12,299 bases of DNA from Phycisphaerales bacterium UBA1910 (GTDB lineage Bacteria > Planctomycetota > Phycisphaerae > Phycisphaerales > UBA1924). The number at the start of each line of letters is the position of its first letter. The first letter of the stretch is position 1. Positions 8,543 to 12,299 of the stretch are shown here, in pieces. The notes beneath the pieces are model-generated. The model did no database searches. It had not been told where the DNA came from and worked only from the letters and a program-made list of their open reading frames with translations. A program made the translations under genes and the position numbers. The stretch lies in the NCBI GenBank assembly GCA_002337545.1, contig DDGE01000036.1, positions 5,178 to 17,476 of the forward strand, read 5' to 3'.

Positions 8543-10780
8543 TTATTCGTTGGGTGGGGCGTAGTTTGCGGCGAGTTGGGGCTTGTTCCACTTGTTGTAG
8601 AGATCGTGGAGGAGGGCGCGGGCGACGAGGGTGTAGCGGTGGTCGGTGCCGAGGGTTTCGCTGAGCCCGGCGTGGGCGTCGAGGAGGATGGGCTCTGCCT
8701 CTTGAAGTTCGTCTGCGAGGATGAGGGTGCGTCCGATGAGTGCCCTGGTGAGGTCGGTTTTGTGATGCTCGTCCCCGAACACGCGGAGGCGGATCTCGAG
8801 GACTTCTTCGAGCAGGTTTCGGGCTTCATCGTAGTTGCCGTCGCGGAAGAGCTGGATTGCGTAGTTGTCCATGGCCTGGAGTGTGGCGGGGTGCTCTTGG
8901 CCGAGGGTGTCCACACGCATCTTGATGCCCTTTTGGTGCATGGCGCGGGCTTCTTCGTAGCGATCCAGGTTGGTGTAGACCATGGCGAGCGCGGTGGCGG
9001 CATCGACGGTGCCGTTGTATTGCGGCTGCTTGGCTTCGCCCAGGTCGACGGCGCGTTGGAAGATCTCGGCGGATTGTTCCAAGTCGCGCGTGTAGTAGAG
9101 GAGCGAGGCGTGCTGGACGAGGGTGTCGATGCGGATGGTGTCGGAGAGTTCCGGGTGGGCTGCCATGAGTTCTTCGGCTTCTTCGACGAGGGCGAGGGCG
9201 GTGTCGAGATCATCGATGTCGTTGTAGAGGTCGATGAGCGAGTTGTAGCGGTTGAGCAGGATGTCGATGTGTATATCGGGGAGGGTCTCTGTGAGTTCGA
9301 CGGAGCGGCGGAGGTGTTTCTCGGCTTTCTCGAAGTCGTTCATGAGGCGGAACTGGTCGCCCATGGTGAAGCTGATGGCGGCTTCGGCTTCGGGGGCGTT
9401 CTCGAAGCGTTCGGGGATTTTGTCGGATGCGGCCCGCATGGCGTCGAGGAGGGAGATGCTTGCGTCCCCGCCGTAGTCGGGGTTTCCGGATGAGAAGAGG
9501 TCTTCGGTGACGAAGAGGGCGGTGAGTTCCTGGGCGTGCTGTTCTTGTTTGGCGATGGCGCGTTCCTGATTCGCGATCCGCAGGGCGTTTGAAACAAGGA
9601 TGATCGCGACGACGAGCACGAGCATGATGGAGGCGACGGAGCCGACGAGGAGGGGGTTGCGCTGGGAGAACTTGCGGAGCTGGTACCAGGTGCTCGGGGG
9701 GCGTGCCTGGATGGGCTTGTTGTGGAGGAACCGATCGAGGTCGTCGGCGAGGGCGCCCGCGTCGGGGTAGCGTCGTTGTGGTTCGCGGGCGAGGGCTTTG
9801 GCGATGATGGTTTCGAGGTCGCCTCGGAGCGCGCGGTCGTGGGTGCCGAGTGTCTGGGGGGCGTCGTCGCGGATGGATCGGACGAGCTCGTACATGGAGG
9901 AGTCGCGCCCGGCGTGGGGGCTGGTCCCGGTGAGGAGCTCGAAGGCGATGAGCCCGAGTGCGTAGACATCGGTGCGGGTGCTCGACTCGTTGGTGCTGCG
10001 ATCGACCTGTTCTGGGGCCATGTATTGAAGGGTGCCCAGGAGCTGTCCGGTCTGGGTGATCATGGTGCGTTCGTCGAGCTGCATATCCATTGCGATCCCG
10101 AAATCGAGGACCTTGGGCTCGGCATCGGGGGTGACGAGGATGTTGCCGGGTTTGAGGTCGCGGTGGATGATGCCGATGGAGTGGGCGTAGGCGACGGCTC
10201 GGCAGACTTTGACAATGAGCTCGACACGCTGCTCGATGGAGGGTGAGGTGTCGCGGACGAAGTGGTGGATGGGTTGGCCTTCGACGAGTTCCATCGCGAC
10301 GAAGGGGGTTCGGTTGTCGTCGGCGGTGCCCGATTCGTAGATCGTGGCGATCCCTGGGTGGTTGAGCTTTGCGAGGATCTGGGCTTCGCGCTGGAATCGT
10401 TTGCGGATCTTGTCCTGGATGGTGCGAGTGCGGATGACTTTGAGGGCGACTCGGCGGTTGGTGTCTTTTTGCTCGGCTTCGTAGACGATGCCCATGCCGC
10501 CCTCGCCGAGGATTCGGGTGGGTGTGTAGTTGGCGATGGAGTCGGGGAGTGTCTCGTCGCTGATTTCGCGTGGGTCGATCTCGATGGCGGGGTTGTCGAG
10601 GATGTTGTGCTTGGCTCGGTCAAGATCGAGCATGGCGCGGACCTCTTCGGCGATGTCCGGTTCGTCGCGGGTGAGCTCGATGAGGCGGGATTCGATCGCG
10701 TCGGGGTGGTCGGCGTGCATCGCGCTGAGTTCTTTGAAGATCGATTCGATGCGTTGGAACTTGTTGCGTTCGGTGCTCAT
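8543..10780 (-). CDS. Membrane Ser/Thr protein kinase with TPR ectodomain
   Basis: A 745-residue Hanks-type kinase. An N-terminal helical segment (1-80) precedes the kinase domain (about 85-353), which has every catalytic element: glycine loop GEGGMG (92-97), VALK lysine (K114), helix-C Glu (E132), HRDLKPGN (206-213, D208), DFG (226-228), APE (255-257) and DVYALGL. After a basic linker, one transmembrane helix (about 376-396) leads to a coiled segment rich in Glu/Gln and then tetratricopeptide repeats (about 420-745) such as [20 protein letters not shown]. The kinase would face the cytoplasm and the TPR array the periplasm, where it may sense a ligand or partner. The ATG overlaps the sigma stop (ATGA), with AGAGGA 6 nt upstream, so the two are translationally coupled. 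In planctomycetes such kinases are known partners of ECF sigma factors; that this kinase phosphorylates this sigma factor is an inference. Confidence 0.95.
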   Translation of the reverse strand: MSTERNKFQRIESIFKELSAMHADHPDAIESRLIELTRDEPDIAEEVRAMLDLDRAKHNILDNPAIEIDPREISDETLPDSIANYTPTRILGEGGMGIVYEAEQKDTNRRVALKVIRTRTIQDKIRKRFQREAQILAKLNHPGIATIYESGTADDNRTPFVAMELVEGQPIHHFVRDTSPSIEQRVELIVKVCRAVAYAHSIGIIHRDLKPGNILVTPDAEPKVLDFGIAMDMQLDERTMITQTGQLLGTLQYMAPEQVDRSTNESSTRTDVYALGLIAFELLTGTSPHAGRDSSMYELVRSIRDDAPQTLGTHDRALRGDLETIIAKALAREPQRRYPDAGALADDLDRFLHNKPIQARPPSTWYQLRKFSQRNPLLVGSVASIMLVLVVAIILVSNALRIANQERAIAKQEQHAQELTALFVTEDLFSSGNPDYGGDASISLLDAMRAASDKIPERFENAPEAEAAISFTMGDQFRLMNDFEKAEKHLRRSVELTETLPDIHIDILLNRYNSLIDLYNDIDDLDTALALVEEAEELMAAHPELSDTIRIDTLVQHASLLYYTRDLEQSAEIFQRAVDLGEAKQPQYNGTVDAATALAMVYTNLDRYEEARAMHQKGIKMRVDTLGQEHPATLQAMDNYAIQLFRDGNYDEARNLLEEVLEIRLRVFGDEHHKTDLTRALIGRTLILADELQEAEPILLDAHAGLSETLGTDHRYTLVARALLHDLYNKWNKPQLAANYAPPNE

Positions 10781-11373
10781 GCATCGTCCTCTTGGGAGGA
10801 GGCGAGCTGGCGGAGGAGCCAGGCGCGAGCGAATCGCCAATCGCTTGAAGCGGTGGAGCGGGCGATGCCGAGGATCTGGGCGGCTTGTTCTTCGTCGAGC
10901 CCGGCGAAGAAGCGGAGCTCGACGAGCTTGGCTTTGCGTTCGTCGAGTTCGCGGAGTTTGTTGAGCGCTTCGTCGATGGCGAGGAGGGTTTCGGGGGAGA
11001 TGGGCTCGTTGGATTCGGGGTCGGCGATGGTGATTGGGATGCGGTCGTGGTCTCCGCCTCGTTTTTGGCGTTTTGTGGCGCGGGCGTGGTCGATGAGGAC
11101 ACGACGCATGACCTGGGCGGCGAGCATCATGAAGTGGTCTTTGGAGTTGACATGGACCTCGTCTGTGTTGATCAGGCGGAGGAAGACCTCGTGGACGAGG
11201 GCGGTGGGCTGGAGGGTGTGGTCGGCGCGCTCGCTGTTCATCATCTGGCGGGCGAGTGATTTGAGTTCGTCGTAGAGGAGTTCTGAGAGGATGGCGGAGT
11301 GGGCATCATCGCCGAGCGTCATCCGGTTGAGGATGGCGGTCGCTTTGGACTGGATGCCTGGGTTTGTGGGCAT
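10777..11373 (-). CDS. ECF-type RNA polymerase sigma factor (TIGR02999 / Sig-70_X6 family)
   Basis: A 198-residue sigma-70-like factor that would direct RNA polymerase to a specific regulon. Region 2 spans about 22-100, with the family signature HTLQPTALVHEVFLRL (52-67) and the HFMMLAAQVMRRVLIDHARA stretch (80-99). Region 4 covers about 133-190, with a helix-turn-helix around EEQAAQILGIARSTASSDWR (161-180). No anti-sigma gene is adjacent; the overlapping kinase gene replaces it in this layout. ATG 11373 is chosen because it leaves the usual short N-terminus before region 2; further upstream in-frame codons give proline-rich text. No Shine-Dalgarno is seen, but TACAAT lies 6 nt before the ATG, suggesting a leaderless message. 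Confidence 0.93.
   Translation of the reverse strand: MPTNPGIQSKATAILNRMTLGDDAHSAILSELLYDELKSLARQMMNSERADHTLQPTALVHEVFLRLINTDEVHVNSKDHFMMLAAQVMRRVLIDHARATKRQKRGGDHDRIPITIADPESNEPISPETLLAIDEALNKLRELDERKAKLVELRFFAGLDEEQAAQILGIARSTASSDWRFARAWLLRQLASSQEDDA
10787..10792 (-). promoter_or_regulatory. Ribosome binding site of the kinase gene
   Basis: AGAGGA on the minus strand, inside the last codons of the sigma gene, is 6 nt before the kinase ATG at 10780. It supports this start over the in-frame codon at 10840 and fits coupled translation. Confidence 0.7.
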
Positions 11374-11379
11374 GGGGGC

Positions 11380-11385
11380 ATTGTA
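11380..11385 (-). promoter_or_regulatory. Possible -10 element for leaderless sigma-kinase-Nudix operon
   Basis: TACAAT, one base from the TATAAT consensus, lies exactly 6 nt before the sigma ATG, so transcription would begin at or next to the start codon. The bases about 17 nt further upstream (GGCAAA) are not a good -35. Confidence 0.45.
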
Positions 11386-11533
11386 ACTGAGAGAGTGGGG
11401 TGTTTGCCCCTCTAAAGCGGGGGGAGTGGGGGATTTCACGGTTCTTTGTGGTATTCGTCGGGCGCGATAACCCGGTACATCGCATGGACTGGCACACGGA
11501 TTCGTTCTGGAACTGAAGCACGACTGAGAGCCC

Positions 11534-11540
11534 GGGGAGG
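11534..11540 (+). promoter_or_regulatory. Ribosome binding site of the beta-helix gene
   Basis: GGGGAGG lies 8 nt before ATG 11549 and fixes the start directly before a signal peptide. Confidence 0.8.
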
Positions 11541-11548
11541 CACACACG

Positions 11549-12299
11549 ATGAAGAACAAGATGGCGATGGCGTTGGTATTGGGGGCGGCGGGTTCGGTTT
11601 CGTTGGCGGATACGCTGACGGTGGGACCGGATCTCGGGACATATGACTACATCACGATCACGGCGGCGATCGCGAACGCGGCGAGCGGGGACGAGATCCT
11701 GATCCAGCCGGGGTTGTACGCGGAGAACCTGAGCGTGATCGGGAAGGACCTGGCGCTTCGCAACGCGGGCGGGGGCACGGTGACGGTGTTCGGGCAGGAC
11801 CTCGATAAGTGCTTCGTGTCTTCGGGGAGCTCGACGGATGTGGTGCTCGATGGGCTTGTCTTTACGCGAGGATTCTCGACCAGCGCTGGCGGCGGGGTAT
11901 CGATCGAGGGTGGGTCGCGTGCGACGATTACCGATTGTGTGATTGAGGATTCGCACTCGGACTTTGTGGGCGGCGGGCTGTATATGTCGGGCGGCGGGAC
12001 GGTGACCAACACGATCATCCGCAACAACACGAGCGGTGGCAACGGCGGCGGGGTTGATCTGCGTGGCGTGCTCGCCAAGTCGTTCGTGAACTGCCTGATC
12101 GAGGGGAACGAGGGCGTGGAGGGCGGCGGGTTGTCATACTCGGCCATCGGCGACATTGCGAACTTTGAGGGATGCACCTTCCTGAGCAACACGGCAACGA
12201 GTCGGGGCGGGGCGATCGCGATGCTTGGTATTGCGGGCAACAGCGGTGCGGCGATTATGGATGTCAGCAAGTGTGTGTTCTCGATGAACCACGCGCAGA
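11549..12299 (+). CDS. Secreted parallel beta-helix protein with Pmp-like repeats (partial, 3' end missing)
   Basis: The frame stays open from ATG 11549 to the right edge (250 codons seen, no stop). A short signal peptide (residues 1-20, MKNKMAMALVLGAAG then SVSLA) predicts export. A pectate-lyase-like opening follows (ITAAIANAASGDEILIQPGLY, 36-57 region). Then come repeated coils in which a GG(G/A) turn plus strand (GGGVSI 114, GGGLYM 141, GGGVDL 166, GGGLSY 192, GGAIAM 220) alternates with C/T-x-(I/F)-x-x-N steps (TIIRNN, CLIEGN, CTFLSN, CVFSMN). The period is 25-28 residues. This is a right-handed parallel beta-helix, close in style to chlamydial polymorphic membrane protein GGA(I/L/V) and FxxN repeats. 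It is probably an extracellular or surface adhesin or polysaccharide-binding protein; any C-terminal anchor (PEP-CTERM, dockerin, autotransporter) lies outside the window. It is divergent from the sigma operon across 175 nt, with no clear promoter. Confidence 0.88.
   Translation, partial: MKNKMAMALVLGAAGSVSLADTLTVGPDLGTYDYITITAAIANAASGDEILIQPGLYAENLSVIGKDLALRNAGGGTVTVFGQDLDKCFVSSGSSTDVVLDGLVFTRGFSTSAGGGVSIEGGSRATITDCVIEDSHSDFVGGGLYMSGGGTVTNTIIRNNTSGGNGGGVDLRGVLAKSFVNCLIEGNEGVEGGGLSYSAIGDIANFEGCTFLSNTATSRGGAIAMLGIAGNSGAAIMDVSKCVFSMNHAQ

Noticed and set aside
8576..9493. Plus-strand open frame of 305 codons opposite the kinase
   Set aside because: Gly/Glu/Val-rich shadow of the TPR region, without start signal or recognisable domain.
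9722..11275. Plus-strand open frames opposite the kinase and sigma genes
   Set aside because: Antisense shadows of the kinase and sigma coding frames, rich in Gly, Val, Asp and Glu or Ser and Arg; no domain and no ribosome binding site.
11401..11431. CCCC...GGGG inverted repeat between the sigma and beta-helix genes
   Set aside because: The stem is only a few G-C pairs in low-complexity sequence with no T-run; too weak to call a terminator or operator.

Overview
The window is GC-rich DNA that most resembles a planctomycete, probably of the Phycisphaerae or a related lineage. The lineage call is an inference from gene content; no marker gene settles it. The main pointers are an ECF sigma factor of the TIGR02999 (Sig-70_X6) type translationally coupled to a membrane Ser/Thr kinase with a TPR ectodomain, a secreted parallel beta-helix protein with Pmp-like GGG/FxxN repeats, and Shine-Dalgarno starts mixed with possible leaderless starts. 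The + strand is G-rich under genes of both orientations, so genes on + favour G-ending codons and genes on - favour C-ending ones, as expected if + is the replication leading strand. atpD escapes this skew.

Left part (1-2957, + strand): a non-coding stretch with a pair of palindromic repeats (96-249), a SulP anion transporter with a STAS domain (339-2147), an intergenic region holding 11-bp direct repeats (2205-2253), and an NAD(P)-binding SDR-like protein (2319-2957).

Middle (2967-7804): a two-gene minus-strand unit reads from an MscS-type mechanosensitive channel (5558 down to 3711) into an unrecognised two-helix membrane protein (3692 down to 2967). Divergent from mscS is a complete F-type ATP synthase beta subunit gene, atpD (5780-7228), with its own leader hairpin and intrinsic terminator and no other atp gene beside it. 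Convergent with atpD is a stand-alone BLUF blue-light sensor (7804 down to 7301).

Right part (7958-12299): a minus-strand operon runs ECF sigma factor, Ser/Thr kinase, Nudix hydrolase. Sigma and kinase overlap by ATGA, and 18 nt separate kinase from Nudix. This looks like a signalling unit in which an envelope kinase and a sigma factor are made together, with a nucleotide-pool or metabolite hydrolase as third member. Divergent from it starts a secreted beta-helix protein that runs off the right edge.

There is no sign of phage, IS element, CRISPR array, rRNA or tRNA. The less ordinary points are the solitary atpD, the sigma/kinase/Nudix operon, the 11-bp repeat array before the SDR gene, the palindromic repeat pair, possible leaderless promoters, and two genes of lower GC (2967-3692 and the BLUF gene).
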